Shown here in pieces: positions 26,693 to 46,659 of a stretch of DNA of 64,000 nucleotides. A program made the translations under genes and the position numbers. The stretch comes from Roseiarcus sp963784805 (GTDB lineage: Bacteria; Pseudomonadota; Alphaproteobacteria; Rhizobiales; Beijerinckiaceae). Location of the stretch: positions 779,285 through 843,284 of the forward strand of contig CAWASR010000008.1 in assembly GCA_963784805.1 (NCBI GenBank), written 5' to 3'. The notes under the pieces were generated by a model. That model did no database searches and was not told the DNA's origin. It saw only the letters and a program-made list of their open reading frames with translations. Numbering within the stretch: position 1 is the stretch's first letter; each line of letters begins with the position of its first letter.

Positions 26693-27085
26693 ATGGCAGA
26701 CAATGCGAAGCGGACAGGCGCCGCGCTCGAGGCGCACTACCAGTTCCTTCTGTGGCTTCTGCCGACGGTCGAGAAGTTCCCGAGAAGCCACAAGTTCACG
26801 CTCGGCGATCGTATCGAGAACGTAGCGCTCAATGTGCTCGAAGCGCTGATCGAAGCCACCTACACGCGGGACCGCGCAGACGCGCTGCGTCGAGGAAACC
26901 TGGGGATTGAGAAGCTTCGGTTCTTGATCCAACTTGCCGCCGACCTGAGATTGCTGGATCCGCGGCGCTACGAACATGCGGCGCGCGCGCTCGATGACAC
27001 CGGACGCCTCATCGGCGGCTGGATGAAGACGCATCGTGTCGCCAACAGCGCGACGCCAGGAACCAGCGATGCCGCCACGGCATGA
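26693..27085 (+). CDS. avd: DGR accessory variability determinant (four-helix bundle)
   Basis: A 130-residue, fully open, helical protein. LGDRIENVALNVLEALIEATYT, LGIEKLRFLIQLAADLRLLDP and RYEHAARALDDTGRLIGGWMK match the Avd four-helix-bundle family. Avd forms a pentameric ring that binds the reverse transcriptase and the template RNA and is required for cDNA synthesis. It lies between the VR and the RT, the usual position. The start is the ATG at 26693. Its 3' end overlaps the likely RT start (27069) by 17 bases. Unlike the target and RT genes, it shows no frameshift. Confidence 0.88.
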   Translation: MADNAKRTGAALEAHYQFLLWLLPTVEKFPRSHKFTLGDRIENVALNVLEALIEATYTRDRADALRRGNLGIEKLRFLIQLAADLRLLDPRRYEHAARALDDTGRLIGGWMKTHRVANSATPGTSDAATA

Positions 27086-28164
27086 CCACTTGTTCACGCG
27101 TATCGCCAACTTTCAGGCGCTATACGCCGGCCGCCCGCCGGGCCATCAAAGGCAAGCGCAAGAAGCCGGGCGCGGCGGCGTTCTTCGCCAATCTGGAGCG
27201 CGAGCTTCTTGCCTTGGAGCGGCAGCTTCGTGGGGGTGAATACCGGCCCGGCCGCTACGTCGCGTTCGAGGTCAGCGACCCCAAGAGGCGGATCGTGTCG
27301 GCGGCGCCGTTTCGCGACCGCGTCGTGCATCATGCGCTCTGCGCAGTCGTGGAGCCGATCTTCGAAGCGCGGCTTCATCGACCACACGTTCGCCAACCGG
27401 AGTCGGCAAGGGAACGCACCGCGCGATCGACGCCTTTGAGCTCTATCGCAACCGCCACGCCTGTGTTCTGCGCGGCGACATCTATCGCTATTTCCCGGCG
27501 ATCGACCACGCGATGCTGAAATCGGACTTCCGCCGCCGCATCGGTTGCCCGCCGACGCTTGCCCTGCTGGACTTGATTGTCGATTGCTCGAACCCGCAAG
27601 AGCCGGTGAATCTGCATTTCGAGGGCGACGATCTGTTCGAGCCGTTCCGGCGCCGCCGCGGTCTGCCGATCGGCAATTTGACCAGCCAGTTCTTCGCCAA
27701 TCTCTATCTCGACGGCTTCGATCATTTCGTGACCGAGATTTTGCGGGCGCCGTACGTCCGCTACGTTGACGACTTCGCGCTGTTCGCCGACGACCCCGCG
27801 GACTTGATGAATTGGCGATTGCGGATCGAGCGATATCTCGCCGGCCGGCGACTGAAGCTTCACCCGCGCAAGACTTTCATATCGTCGTGCCGCGCGCCGG
27901 CGCAGTTTCTCGGCATTCGTGCTCTCGTGACGGCGGGCGTCGGCGCTTGCCGGAAGACAACGTGCGGCGCTTCCGCAACCGCCTGCGCGGCCTGCGCGAT
28001 CGATGGCGAGCTGGCGCCGTCGACATTGAAGACGTCGACGCCAGCGTACGCGCGTGGATCGCGCACGCCGAACATGCCGATACATGGCGCCTGCGCCATG
28101 CGATCTTCCGGGGCGGCCGGTTCGATCCGGCCAAAACCCTCGAAGCCTGGACGGCCCCTTGTCG

Positions 28165-28284
28165 CCGCGTCGTTCGCGGCGGTTCCTGGAACAACAATCC
28201 AGACAACCTCCGCTCGGCGAGCCGCAACAGGAACACCACCGACAACCGGAACAACAATCTGGGTTTCCGGGTCGCCCGCACGCT
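28165..28284 (+). repeat. DGR template repeat (TR)
   Basis: Partner of the VR. It is rich in AAC/AAT codons in the VR reading phase: after GGSW come three consecutive Asn codons, and further on RNRNTTDNRNNN before LGFRVAR. Of 27 adenines between TR positions 26 and 93, 16 are changed in the VR and no other base is. The TR itself lies downstream of, and in frame with, the RT C-terminal segment. Confidence 0.96.
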
Positions 28285-28295
28285 TTCCGCCGGAG

Positions 28296-28319
28296 CCGGC
28301 GCCGTCACGGCGGCGCCGG
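28296..28319 (+). promoter_or_regulatory. GC hairpin just after TR
   Basis: CCGGCGCCG pairs with CGGCGCCGG around a short TCACGG loop, 11 bases past the TR. It could form the 3' part of the folded TR RNA that Avd-RT binds. Confidence 0.45.
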
Positions 28320-28566
28320 GCGCGCGTCAAGCGTCCAGGGCCGTCCATGATGAGCACGGTCGGGCGCATGACGGCGCCCGATACCGCGGCGCGCCGGTCC
28401 TGGGAGACGCATGGGCTCCGACCGGCGCCGCCCATTAGCCGACATTGCCAATCGGGCGCCAATCGTTTGATTTGAACCACTCGCCGCTCGGCACGCGCAT
28501 AAACAGGGAACGGGGATGGGCGGTCGGGAAGCGCCGCGCCCAGTTTAATTCGGGAGGACGATCAGC

Positions 28567-28812
28567 ATGTCGCGACCCACCGACGACGCCAAGGCGAATT
28601 TCACTCAAGCCGATATGGAAATCGTAAAGGCGGGGCTGAAGCTGAAGGCGGTCAAACCCGCTCCAGGCGATGAAGCCAGGCACGAGGCCGAATTGGATTT
28701 GTGGCGCGGGCTCTGGCTCACGAACAAGGGCCTGATCGACCTCAGCACCGGCCTGAGAGCGACCTATATGCTGCTGGAGGAAGTGAAGCTCTTGCTGCTA
28801 AGGAAGCCATAG
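28567..28812 (+). CDS. Hypothetical protein, 81 residues, downstream of the DGR
   Basis: The start is the ATG at 28567 behind GGGAGGA. The peptide is charged and probably helical (NFTQADMEIVKAGLKLKAVKP, then EAELDLWRGLWLTNKGLIDL and a Leu-rich end EEVKLLLLRKP). No signal peptide or membrane helix is seen and no family is recognised. It lies 128 bases after the end of the RT/TR frame; whether it belongs to the retroelement or is a separate cell gene is unknown. Confidence 0.5.
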   Translation: MSRPTDDAKANFTQADMEIVKAGLKLKAVKPAPGDEARHEAELDLWRGLWLTNKGLIDLSTGLRATYMLLEEVKLLLLRKP

Positions 28813-28915
28813 GGAGCGGGAGCGGCGCGCCTGCGATATTTTCCGAGCGCCCCAACCCCTCGTCCGCGTGGAAGAAGAGACGTTTCGGAGCGTTGCGTTG
28901 ACTGGAGACAAGCCG

Positions 28916-29392
28916 ATGAAGCGAAGCGTCCTTCTCGTGGTTCCGCTGTTGTTCCTCAGTCCGGCCGCCTTCGCTGCGAGCGCGAGCGGCAACGGCGCTC
29001 TATCGCTGGCGGGCCTCATCGCCGAGCATTCGCCGGCGGCGACGCGGGCGGAGAAAAATATGCTGAGGGCCTATCTCCATGGCCAGCCAAAGGCGCATCT
29101 GCGTGCGGGCAAAACGATCGTCGTCAAGGCCGACGAAGTGACCTGCCGCATCAGCGACGTGGACATCACCCACAAGGACTGCCGGCTGACGTTCGGCCAC
29201 CGAACCGTAACCCTCGCCGGCCGGCGGGCGCACGAGCTCTACGCGACTCTGATCGAGGTCGGCGTACCCTCGAGCGGGGCGGCCGGCTCGATCTATGAAA
29301 GCGTCAAACAGCTTAAATGCACGATCGACCCCGCCCAGGTGCGCCAGATGGCCGGCGGCGGCGCGAGCTGCAATTTTACCGCCAATCCGTAG
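28916..29392 (+). CDS. Secreted hypothetical protein, 158 residues
   Basis: It starts MKRSVLLVVPLLFLSPAAFA, a clear Sec signal peptide with likely cleavage after AFA. The mature part, about 138 residues, has Cys in VTCRISD, KDCRLTF, LKCTID and ASCNFT, so two periplasmic disulfides are likely. ATG 28916 is chosen because it gives the signal peptide; an in-frame frame from 28868 is unlikely. No function is recognised. The gene lies between the small hypothetical gene and the reductase on the opposite strand. Confidence 0.6.
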   Translation: MKRSVLLVVPLLFLSPAAFAASASGNGALSLAGLIAEHSPAATRAEKNMLRAYLHGQPKAHLRAGKTIVVKADEVTCRISDVDITHKDCRLTFGHRTVTLAGRRAHELYATLIEVGVPSSGAAGSIYESVKQLKCTIDPAQVRQMAGGGASCNFTANP

Positions 29393-29538
29393 CGGAAACG
29401 GCGCGGCGGGAAAGCGGCCGGTGTGTTCGGCAAGTTCGGCGAGCCGGACCCCGATCTCTGGCGGCGGACGAAGGGCGAGAATGCGAACCCGAGGCTGGGT
29501 CTTTCGGTGAAAGCGCCATCGAAAAACCGCCCGCGCGT

Positions 29539-30516
29539 TCACGCCCGGAATGCGATCTTCCCCGTTCGCCCCGGCTCCATGCTGGCGCGCGCGGCCGCCG
29601 CGGGTTCCTCGAGCGGGAACGCCTTCCCGACCGTCAGCTTCAGCGCGCCTGCGGCGGCGAGACGGACGAGGTCGCCGATTGCGCGCGGAATTTCCGCGCG
29701 GCGCGGGCCGGCGCCGAGCCTGGCGGCCCAGAATCCCTTGATGGTCGCCTGTTTGAAGATGAGGTCGCCCGGGCTGACGATCATCGGCTGATTGGCCATC
29801 GCGCCGAAGGTCATCAGCTGGCCGCCTTCGCCGAGCAGGTGCAGCAATTGGCCGCTTTCCTCGCCGCCGACCGAATCGAGCGCGGCGACGATCGGGGCTC
29901 CTCCGGTCATCGCCTTGACGCGTTTCTGCCAGCCCGCTTCCGCGGTCGACACCGCATTGTCGATCCCGAGCGCGGCGAGCTCGGCCACGCCCGCGTCGCG
30001 GCGAACGACGTTGACGACATGGACGCCGCGCGCGCTGGCGATCATGGCCAGCGTCTTGCCGACGGCGCCGGTGGCGGCGTTCTGGATCATCCATTGGCCC
30101 GGCTTAACGCCAAGCTCCTCGAGCGCCATCATCGCCGACAGCGGCATCGCGACGAGCTGGCAGGCGACCTCATCGCCGATCGCATCGGGAACCGGAACCG
30201 CCGCCGCGGCGGGAGCGAGAAGATATTCCGCCCAGGCGCCGGCGACGGACGCCGCCGCCACCCGCTGGCCGAGCGCCGGCGCCGTGACGCCTTCGCCCAG
30301 CTTGTCGACGACGCCGACCGCTTCCGTACCCCCGACCGCCGGCAGCGGAGGCTTGACGCCATATTCGCCGCGGATCGTCCAGAGATCGTGATTGTGAATG
30401 GGCGAGAGAACCATGCGCAGGCGGATCTGCCCCGGCCCCGGTTCGGGAACGGGCCGCTCCGCCAAATGGAGAACGTCGGCGGGATCGCCGAAAGTATCGT
30501 AGGCGACGCAGCGCAT
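29539..30516 (-). CDS. Medium-chain dehydrogenase/reductase, quinone oxidoreductase / enoyl thioester reductase type
   Basis: A 325-residue MDR protein. The N-terminal GroES-like part has SPIHNHDLWTIRGEYG and VGGTEAVGVV; the cofactor domain carries QNAATGAVGKTLAMIASARG near residue 150 (AxGxVG loop, suggesting NADPH use) and the late GFWAARLG segment. Catalytic-zinc ligands of alcohol dehydrogenases are absent, so it fits zinc-free reductases such as mitochondrial-type enoyl thioester reductase or quinone reductase. The ATG at 30516 begins the family N-terminus RCVAYDTFG. It stands alone on the minus strand; substrate unknown. Confidence 0.82.
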   Translation of the reverse strand: MRCVAYDTFGDPADVLHLAERPVPEPGPGQIRLRMVLSPIHNHDLWTIRGEYGVKPPLPAVGGTEAVGVVDKLGEGVTAPALGQRVAAASVAGAWAEYLLAPAAAAVPVPDAIGDEVACQLVAMPLSAMMALEELGVKPGQWMIQNAATGAVGKTLAMIASARGVHVVNVVRRDAGVAELAALGIDNAVSTAEAGWQKRVKAMTGGAPIVAALDSVGGEESGQLLHLLGEGGQLMTFGAMANQPMIVSPGDLIFKQATIKGFWAARLGAGPRRAEIPRAIGDLVRLAAAGALKLTVGKAFPLEEPAAAARASMEPGRTGKIAFRA

Positions 30517-31190
30517 TCGGGGGCTCCCTGGACGGGCGAGCGGCCGCAATTGATGTCAGGCTCGCGCCCGCCCACCCTACGACGCGGGAGGCGCGGCGGC
30601 GAATCGCGGCCCCCGCCCGTCATCGGACCTTCATCCCACTCCGGGCGCTCGTATAATAAAATTCTGTTGACTGGCCCTATTGCGGCGCAAAAAACCTTTG
30701 GCCGCCCCCTTGTCGCAGCGCGCCGAAGGCGCTAAAGGGGTCGGCTGGGGTTGACGGCGCGATGCGACCCCAAATGATCATACATGGCTACCGCCCTGTG
30801 AGGATTGGACCGTTTGCGGCTGGTCGGAGCGGGAGCGGCGGAGTGGCCGGAGGACGCGAGGGGTATCCTTTTGCGTTCGTTCCGGCCATGTCCTGTCCGA
30901 GACTGCCGGCGCGTAACGCCTTCGGGCGTCACGCTTAATTCCTAAAATCCCCGCGAGGGGAAGGGGCCAGCATAGACGGGGAAGACCGAATTTCAAGCCG
31001 TCCGGACATTCCGGGCGGGCCGAATGCGGTTCGAACCTTCTGTCCGGCGCCGGGCTTTTTTGGAGCCCGCCTCCGGGGACAGGCGCAAGCCGTCGCGGCG
31101 CTCGATTCGTTTTGCGAATTCTGAGCGGCGCGGCATGTGCAACAGGCGGCCCCGAGAGTTCTCGCGGTCCGCCGACCGGAGACGAGCACC
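30517..31190. promoter_or_regulatory. Promoter and leader region between the reductase and rplJ
   Basis: About 670 bases. A perfect TATAAT (30652-30657) points toward rplJ, but its -35 is weak. The end forms a leader: TGTCC (31041-31045) pairs with GGACA (31077-31081) enclosing CGGGCT/AGCCCG (31051-31056 with 31064-31069). Such a structured leader fits autogenous control by L10, as known for rplJL operons; this is inference. rplK and rplA, often upstream, are not in the window. Confidence 0.4.
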
Positions 31191-31706
31191 GTGGACAAAG
31201 CGGAAAAGATAGAAGCCGTCGCGGCCCTGCACGACGTTTTCGCCAAAACGTCGGTCGTGGTCGTGGCGCATTATTCCGGCCTGACGGTCGCCCAGATGCA
31301 GAATTTGCGCAAGCAGATGCGGCAGTCTGGGGCCAAAGTTCAGGTCGCCAAGAACCGCCTCGCCCAGCTTGCTCTCAAAGGCACGGACGTCGCCTCGATC
31401 GGTTCCCTGCTCAAGGGGCCGACCCTGATCGCTCATTCGATCGATCCGGTGGCGGCGGCCAAGGCAGCCGTGGCTTTCGCCAAGGATCACGAGAAATTTG
31501 TGGTTCTGGGCGGGGCCATGGGCAAGACGGCCCTCGACATCGAAGGGATCAAGGCGCTCGCGACCTTGCCTTCCCTCGACGCGCTGCGCGCCACGCTCCT
31601 GGGGCTCATCGCCGCCCCGGCGACCAAACTCGCACAGCTCGCCACCGCGCCGGCCGCAAAGCTCGCGCGCGTGGTCGGGGCCTATGCCGCCAAGGACGCA
31701 GCCTGA
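31191..31706 (+). CDS. rplJ: 50S ribosomal protein L10
   Basis: A 171-residue ribosomal stalk base protein. VDKAEKIEAVAALHDVFAKT, VVVAHYSGLTVAQM and KVQVAKNRLAQLAL give the N-terminal 23S rRNA-binding domain; the C-terminal helix that binds L7/L12 dimers is Ala-rich (LAQLATAPAAKLARVV). GTG 31191 is chosen for the family N-terminus and the GGAGACGAG upstream. L10 normally represses its own operon through the leader. Confidence 0.95.
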   Translation: MDKAEKIEAVAALHDVFAKTSVVVVAHYSGLTVAQMQNLRKQMRQSGAKVQVAKNRLAQLALKGTDVASIGSLLKGPTLIAHSIDPVAAAKAAVAFAKDHEKFVVLGGAMGKTALDIEGIKALATLPSLDALRATLLGLIAAPATKLAQLATAPAAKLARVVGAYAAKDAA

Positions 31707-31762
31707 AGGCCTGAAGGCCCTTCACAAACATTCAGTTCGAACTACATATGGGAAACACCGTA

Positions 31763-32140
31763 ATGGCCAATCTGGAAAAAATCGTCGACGAACTCTCGAG
31801 CCTCACGGTTCTGGAAGCCGCCGAGCTCGCCAAGCTGCTCGAATCCAAGTGGGGCGTCTCCGCCGCCGCCGCGGTCGCCGTCGCCGCGGCGCCTGCGGGC
31901 GCCGCCGCCGCCGCGCCGGTCGAGGAGCAGACGGAGTTCACGGTCGTCCTCGCCGCCATCGGCGACAAGAAGATCGAAGTCATCAAGGAAGTCCGCGCCA
32001 TCACCGCGCTCGGTCTCAAGGAAGCCAAGGACCTGGTCGAAGGCGCGCCGAAGCCGGTCAAGGAAGGCGTCGGCAAGGAAGAGGCCGAAAAGATCAAGGC
32101 CGCCCTGGAGAAAGTCGGCGCGAAGGTCGAGCTCAAGTAG
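31763..32140 (+). CDS. rplL: 50S ribosomal protein L7/L12
   Basis: A 125-residue stalk protein: N-terminal dimerisation part ANLEKIVDELSSLTVLEAAEL, an Ala-rich hinge (VAVAAAPAGAAAAAP), and the factor-binding C-terminal domain FTVVLAAIGDKKIEVIKEVR with GLKEAKDLVEGAPKPVKEGV. It recruits translation GTPases. ATG 31763 fits the family; an upstream in-frame ATG at 31748 adds five residues. It is 56 bases after rplJ. Confidence 0.96.
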   Translation: MANLEKIVDELSSLTVLEAAELAKLLESKWGVSAAAAVAVAAAPAGAAAAAPVEEQTEFTVVLAAIGDKKIEVIKEVRAITALGLKEAKDLVEGAPKPVKEGVGKEEAEKIKAALEKVGAKVELK

Positions 32141-32147
32141 TGGGCGA

Positions 32148-32166
32148 CCGGCCCTTCTGGGGCCGG
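32148..32166 (+). promoter_or_regulatory. Hairpin between rplL and rpoB
   Basis: CCGGCCC and GGGCCGG pair around TTCTG, eight bases after the rplL stop, with no T-run. In many bacteria an attenuator or processing site sits here and lowers rpoBC expression relative to rplJL; this stem is a candidate. Confidence 0.4.
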
Positions 32167-32395
32167 ATCTGGAATTTGGACGGTCCCGGCCTTCGGCCTG
32201 GGGCCGTTCAGGCGTTTGGAGCGTGAAGCATTTGGCGCGCGCGTCAGCGTCGGCGGGGGCGGGTCCGTCGAGCGGCGCGACAATCTAGAAACCAGGGGCG
32301 TCGGGGACGCCACGCCGGTCAGCGGAATTCATCCTTCCCGCGTCTTATCGGCGCGGGGCGGACTCCGGGGCTGGCGGCGAGAATCGAGGAGCGAC

Positions 32396-36517
<4,122 letters not shown>

Positions 36518-36650
36518 GAGGCAGGAGCCGCGCGCCGATGCGCGGGCCCGTCCGCCGTCGAGCGTCTCGACCGCGGGGCCTTCGCCGCGGCACCTCATTC
36601 ATCAAGGCGGGTCCGAGCGCAGGTTGCGCCGGACTTCGCGGGAGAAGACC

Positions 36651-40901
<4,251 letters not shown>

Positions 40902-40923
40902 CATCTCCCGCTCACAAAACGAT

Positions 40924-40949
40924 AAGAGCCGCCTTCGGGCGGCTCTTTT
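40924..40949 (+). terminator. Rho-independent terminator of rpoC
   Basis: AAGAGCCGCC and GGCGGCTCTT form a perfect stem around a TTCG loop followed by TTTT, 22 bases past the rpoC stop. It ends the rplJL-rpoBC operon. Confidence 0.85.
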
Positions 40950-41144
40950 GTCATGCGGCTCTGCGCGCCCGTGCGGCGGGTCAGCCCCTCGTCTGTCCGC
41001 CATGGGCGCTAGCGTAGGCCAGCGTTGCGAAACCCAAACCTGTCAATTCCCTCTTCTCGCGTATTGGGCATGCGCTCTCCCATCGCATCCGACGCCCTTC
41101 AGCCAAACGACCAGAATCCTGACGCGCCAGCGTCGCCTTCAATC

Positions 41145-41591
41145 TCAAGCACAACGCGCGAGCCCATGCCGGACCGCCTTCCTATAAACGAGCGCCGCGT
41201 GTTGTGCGCAGAACGAAACCCTTTCAACCGGAAGGCCGCAATAATTGAAGTCGTCGTCCTGCGGTCTCCCGAATGTCCATTTGCAGGAATGTTTGGTCAG
41301 GGCCTCCAGGGGAACGTGTAGCGGGTCGACCTTCGGCAATTCGACAGGGCGGCAAACCAACCTTGGTTTTGCAACCCTGGGGCTATATTGCTTTTTTTGG
41401 ATGACTCCGTTGCGCGCGCCGATCAATCCGTCTTTTTGGAGCCTGTTGATCTTGCCCATCACCATGTTTCGCGTAAATAGCCGGTTTGATATTCGGCTCA
41501 ATTCGATGGCGATCAGTCCTGCCGACAGTCCTAGCTCCCATTGCTTGACGGCGGTCGCTTTTTCGGCCTCCGTCCAAAGAGTCCAATCCAT
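41145..41591 (-). CDS. GcrA-family cell-cycle regulator homologue, divergent
   Basis: A 148-residue protein. The N-terminal helix-turn-helix part DWTLWTEAEKATAVKQWELG with LSAGLIAIELSR and RNMVMGKINRLQ aligns with GcrA. The C-terminal part has the CKW..G...DFNYCG...V..FCAQH pattern typical of GcrA's sigma-70-binding domain. GcrA of Caulobacter binds sigma-70 and GAnTC-methylated promoters. ATG 41591 follows TAGGAGTTGACT. It is divergent in sequence, and lies with AT-richer flanks between the rpoBC terminator and rpsL on the opposite strand, so it may be an extra or acquired copy. Confidence 0.82.
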   Translation of the reverse strand: MDWTLWTEAEKATAVKQWELGLSAGLIAIELSRISNRLFTRNMVMGKINRLQKDGLIGARNGVIQKKQYSPRVAKPRLVCRPVELPKVDPLHVPLEALTKHSCKWTFGRPQDDDFNYCGLPVERVSFCAQHAALVYRKAVRHGLARCA

Positions 41592-42363
41592 AGTCAACTC
41601 CTATTTGCGTTAGCCTCCGCGGCTCTGCGCTCGCCGGCGACAAGACGAGTGCCGAGCGCCCGCAAAGCTGGGAGCGTTCCCTTTGGGTATAGTTGAATTG
41701 CTAATCCGCCATAAGAATTGTTTATAATTTAACTACGAATTGCAATAGCGCCTTGCGCGAGGCAGGCGGTTATCCACAATTTCGAGAGGGCAATTGACGC
41801 AACGACAAGGAGAGTGGAAGATCGCGGGACGCCACGCCTCGAACTTGGTCCCTTCGCGCGTTCGTTGGGACTGGCCAGTTCTGCCGGGTCAGGGGATTTG
41901 CTTCTCGCGGAGCGAGGCCGGGGCCCCCGTCTATTGACGGGCCGTGCGACGGGGCGCGGTCAGGGCTATTTGGCGATGCGGCGATACTCGCGCGGCTGCG
42001 GCGATTTGTTGTTGTCGAGGGGTTGACGGCGCGACAATCGACGAATATGTTCCGCGCGCTTTCGACAGGCCGTAGAGCTTCGCTGTATCGGACGACGCGT
42101 CGGGTACCCAACGGCTCTAAACGCTGACGATCTCATCGACGACCAACATGACGGCCCTCGAGGGCCGGTTCTGTTTGGCACGATTGCGGCGCTGGCCGTG
42201 ATCCTCTGCTTTTGGCGGCGCTCAAACCCATTCGGGGTTTCCGGGCGCTGTTGGTTTCGCGCGTTGCCCTCAAGGTTTCGCGGGCGGCGATGGGTCAAGG
42301 GATTCGATGGCGTTCGACTTTGCGTCGGACGTCGAGGGATGTGAACTTAAGTAAGGGCCTTGC
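41592..42363. other. Non-coding stretch between gcrA-like gene and rpsL
   Basis: About 770 bases. 41680-41760 is AT-rich, unlike its surroundings, with a TATAAT at 41723-41728 that lacks a matching -35. The rpsL promoter candidate lies at 42023-42051. A 70-codon frame at 41814-42026 shows no conserved features. Confidence 0.4.
42023..42051 (+). promoter_or_regulatory. Candidate sigma-70-type promoter of the rpsL operon
   Basis: TTGACG (42023-42028), a 17-base spacer and TATGTT (42046-42051). This would leave a leader of about 305 bases before rpsL. The boxes were found by eye only. Confidence 0.4.
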
Positions 42364-42735
42364 ATGCCGACGATCAGTCAGTTGATCCGCAAGCCGCGGC
42401 AACCGAAAACCTACCGTGAGAAGGCCCGACACCTTCAGGCGAGCCCGCAGAAGCGCGGCGTGTGCACGCGCGTCTATACGACGACGCCGAAGAAGCCGAA
42501 TTCGGCGCTGCGCAAGGTGGCCAAGGTGCGGTTGACCAATGGCTTCGAGGTCATCGGATATATCCCCGGCGAAGGCCACAATCTTCAGGAGCACTCGGTG
42601 GTGATGATCCGCGGCGGCCGCGTCAAGGATCTGCCGGGCGTGCGCTATCACATCCTGCGCGGCGTGCTCGACACCCAGGGCGTCAAGGACCGCAAGCAGC
42701 GCCGCTCGAAGTACGGGGCCAAGCGTCCGAAATAA
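42364..42735 (+). CDS. rpsL: 30S ribosomal protein S12
   Basis: A 123-residue decoding-centre protein, PTISQLIRKPRQPKTY at the start. The streptomycin-relevant regions are wild type: TTTPKKPNSALRK (Lys43-type position) and GGRVKDLPGVRYH (Lys88-type position). First gene of the str operon, 82 bases ahead of rpsG. Confidence 0.98.
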   Translation: MPTISQLIRKPRQPKTYREKARHLQASPQKRGVCTRVYTTTPKKPNSALRKVAKVRLTNGFEVIGYIPGEGHNLQEHSVVMIRGGRVKDLPGVRYHILRGVLDTQGVKDRKQRRSKYGAKRPK

Positions 42736-42816
42736 TCCGAGAAGCGAAGCGCCCGAAAGACAATTCATCTACTGGCCGTGACCAGTCCGGCCATGACGAA
42801 AAGAGAGAGTTAGGCC

Positions 42817-43287
42817 ATGTCCCGCCGACATAGCGCTGAAAAACGCGCGATCATCCCCGACGCCAAATACGGCGACGTGGTGGTTGCGAAGTTCATGAAC
42901 ACAATCATGTACGAGGGAAAGAAGTCGGTCGCGGAGGCGATCGTTTATGGCGCGTTCGACAACGTCGAGGCCAAGGTGAAGAGCGACCCGCTCACCGTTT
43001 TCAAGCAGGCGCTCGAGAACGTCGCGCCCTCTGTCGAAGTGCGCTCGCGCCGCGTCGGCGGAGCGACTTATCAGGTGCCGGTCGAAGTGCGCACCGATCG
43101 ACGTCAGGCCCTGGCGATCCGCTGGATCATCACCGCCGCCCGCGGCCGCAACGACAAGACGATGGTGGACCGGCTCTCGTCCGAATTGCTCGACGCCTCG
43201 AACAATCGCGGCGCGGCGGTCAAGAAGCGCGAAGACACCCATCGCATGGCGGAAGCGAACCGCGCCTTCGCTCACTACCGCTGGTAA
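42817..43287 (+). CDS. rpsG: 30S ribosomal protein S7
   Basis: A 156-residue primary 16S rRNA-binding protein of the 30S head. It begins SRRHSAEKRAIIPDAKYGD and contains NKTMVDRLSSELLDA-type and KKREDTHRMAEANRAFAHYRW end segments typical of S7. Ribosome site GAGAGAG precedes ATG 42817. S7 often regulates the str operon. Confidence 0.98.
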   Translation: MSRRHSAEKRAIIPDAKYGDVVVAKFMNTIMYEGKKSVAEAIVYGAFDNVEAKVKSDPLTVFKQALENVAPSVEVRSRRVGGATYQVPVEVRTDRRQALAIRWIITAARGRNDKTMVDRLSSELLDASNNRGAAVKKREDTHRMAEANRAFAHYRW

Positions 43288-43320
43288 GCCGCGGTCGACA
43301 GGGCAAGCGGGAACAGGATC

Positions 43321-45396
<2,076 letters not shown>

Positions 45397-45445
45397 GGCG
45401 CCGACGCGCGCCGATGCTTAAAAGGCCACAAGAAGGAGTCCGGCC

Positions 45446-46636
<1,191 letters not shown>

Positions 46637-46659
46637 GGCGTTGCGACCAGCGACCAAGG

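Larger units (their letters stand above)
27069..28438 (+). pseudogene. DGR reverse transcriptase, frameshifted; frame runs into the TR
   Basis: The start MPPRHDHLFTRIANFQAL and the next block AFFANLERELLALERQL, RYVAFEVSDPKRRIVSAAPFRDRVVHHAL are typical of DGR RTs. Then come FIDHTFANR, RGDIYRYFPAIDH, LPIGNLTSQFFANLYL, the catalytic YVDD at 27762-27773 in a YVRYVDDFALF context, LKLHPRKTF and FLGIRAL. The frame changes near 27125, 27375, 27400 and 27930. The C-terminal part (NVRRFRNRLRGLRDRW, HADTWRLRHAIFRGGRF) is followed without a stop by the TR in the same phase as the VR; the stop is at 28436-28438. It would copy TR RNA with adenine-specific errors. Where the native RT ends is uncertain. Confidence 0.85.

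Noticed and set aside
26491..28284. Ordinary gene duplication explaining the VR/TR similarity
   Set aside because: Drift would change all bases; here only template adenines differ over 114 bases.
27069..28438. Group II intron or retron reverse transcriptase
   Set aside because: No intron RNA domain V or msr-msd structure was seen; avd and the adenine-biased VR/TR pair make it a DGR.
31031..31044. tRNA T-arm-like GGTTCGAACC
   Set aside because: No acceptor stem or anticodon arm can be drawn around it.
41814..42026. 70-codon plus-strand frame
   Set aside because: No ribosome site, biased composition, and it covers the rpsL promoter candidate.
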